DNA of 13,389 bases from assembly GCA_902525995.1 (NCBI GenBank), contig CABZJG010000026.1, forward strand, positions 1-13,389, read 5' to 3'. Below are positions 12,856 to 13,389 of the stretch, one piece after another. Within the stretch, counting starts at the first letter, position 1, and each line of letters begins with the position of its first letter. The position numbers and the translations under genes are program-made. The notes below the pieces were generated by a model that saw nothing but the letters and a program-made list of their open reading frames with translations, was not told where the DNA came from and searched no databases. Source of the DNA: Paracoccaceae bacterium. GTDB lineage: Bacteria > Pseudomonadota > Alphaproteobacteria > Rhodobacterales > Rhodobacteraceae.

Positions 12856-13389
12856 GTGGTGAAGATGCAGCGCATTTATGAACCGGTGGCTTACGGGGAT
12901 GATCCGATCAAGGAATGCTTTTGGGCAACAAGCGTTCCGGCGCCGCAATATCCGCCTTTAGATATCGATCAGGATTACGATGTTGCCATTATTGGGGCAG
13001 GCTTTACCGGATTGTCCGCAGCGTATGAGCTGGCAAAAGCCGGGGCGCGGGTCTGTGTGTTAGAGGCAGAGCATCCGCTGTTTGGCGCCACTGGTCGCAA
13101 CGGCGGGTTTTGTTGCCTTGGCGGGGCCAAGGCCAGCGATGCCCAGATCGACAGGCTGGTTGGAAAGCGAGGCCGGCTTGAGTATCGGCAAAGTGAAAAG
13201 GCAGCGGTTGACTTGGTTGCGCATCGGCTCGATGCGTTGGCGATTGATGCCGATGTGCAGCCCGGCGGCGAAACTGAACTGGCCCACCGCGCCAAGGATG
13301 CCGCCGCCTTGCGCGATGATATCCCGAGGATCAAAGAAAACTACGGTGTTGCTGCCGTGTTTCATGCGCAAAGCGAATTGCGCCAGATT
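12856..13389 (+). CDS. FAD-dependent amine/amino-acid oxidoreductase, PuuB/DadA-like (N-terminal part, runs off window)
   Basis: Flavoenzyme of the DAO family, similar in style to gamma-glutamylputrescine oxidase PuuB, which oxidatively deaminates an amine. Only about 178 N-terminal residues are in the window and the frame is open to the last base. The FAD Rossmann motif DYDVAIIGAGFTGLSAAYEL is followed by an acidic end of strand 2 (VCVLEAE) and by FGATGRNGGFCCLGG, the typical flavin-contacting glycine segment of this group. The stretch before it (RIYEPVAYGDDPIKECFWAT) matches the short lead seen in PuuB-like proteins. The start is uncertain: GTG at 12856 has AAGGGA at 7 nt spacing and fits best, while GTG 12859 and ATG 12865 are in frame. 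It diverges from gntR and shares its operator region. Its pairing with the SpuC-like aminotransferase supports amine catabolism. The exact substrate cannot be told from this part. Confidence 0.88.
   Translation, partial: MVKMQRIYEPVAYGDDPIKECFWATSVPAPQYPPLDIDQDYDVAIIGAGFTGLSAAYELAKAGARVCVLEAEHPLFGATGRNGGFCCLGGAKASDAQIDRLVGKRGRLEYRQSEKAAVDLVAHRLDALAIDADVQPGGETELAHRAKDAAALRDDIPRIKENYGVAAVFHAQSELRQI

Noticed and set aside
12975..13334. Open frames on the minus strand at the right edge (about 119 and 103 codons)
   Set aside because: They lie opposite the FAD-binding domain of the oxidoreductase, whose plus frame has clear family motifs.

Overview
The window looks like chromosomal DNA of an alphaproteobacterium, most likely a marine Rhodobacterales (Roseobacter-type) organism. 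This is inferred from the order histone-deacetylase-like gene - xseB - ispA - dxs, from the style of the ABC transporter proteins, and from dense, short-spaced genes with moderate G+C by eye. I see no rRNA, tRNA, CRISPR array, insertion sequence or prophage.

Layout. Positions 1-265 (minus) hold the 5' part of a METTL27/WBSCR27-like methyltransferase. Its SAM-binding motif I is missing and its frame is shifted, so it is either a pseudogene or a sequence error. Divergent from it, 354-1205 (plus) encodes a YeeZ-type extended SDR protein that ends 11 bp inside the convergent dxs gene. From 5174 down to 1195 (minus) runs a tight operon: HDAC-like deacetylase, xseB, ispA and dxs. The first three genes overlap by 1-4 bp. 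The last two make farnesyl diphosphate and deoxyxylulose 5-phosphate for isoprenoid synthesis.

From 10207 down to 5316 (minus) lies a complete polyamine-type ABC importer in the order ATPase, periplasmic binding protein, PotB-like permease, PotC-like permease. Intercistronic hairpins flank the binding-protein gene on both sides. Both permeases are larger than the family norm: one has a periplasmic insert of about 140 residues, the other about 110-120 extra N-terminal residues with several membrane helices.

Upstream are a SpuC-like class III aminotransferase (10531-11925, minus), a GntR/FCD regulator (12026-12697, minus) and, divergent from the regulator, the start of a PuuB/DadA-like FAD amine oxidoreductase (12856 to the window end, plus). 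Together with the importer this reads as a regulated uptake and catabolism locus for putrescine or a related amine.

The most interesting non-coding signal is a 14-bp perfect palindrome, AATTTGATCAAATT, between the regulator and the oxidoreductase, with a 13/14 copy in the aminotransferase promoter. Both overlap predicted -10 elements, so they are good candidates for the operator of this GntR protein. I found no clearly novel enzyme system; the rest is recognisable metabolism with some unusual details.
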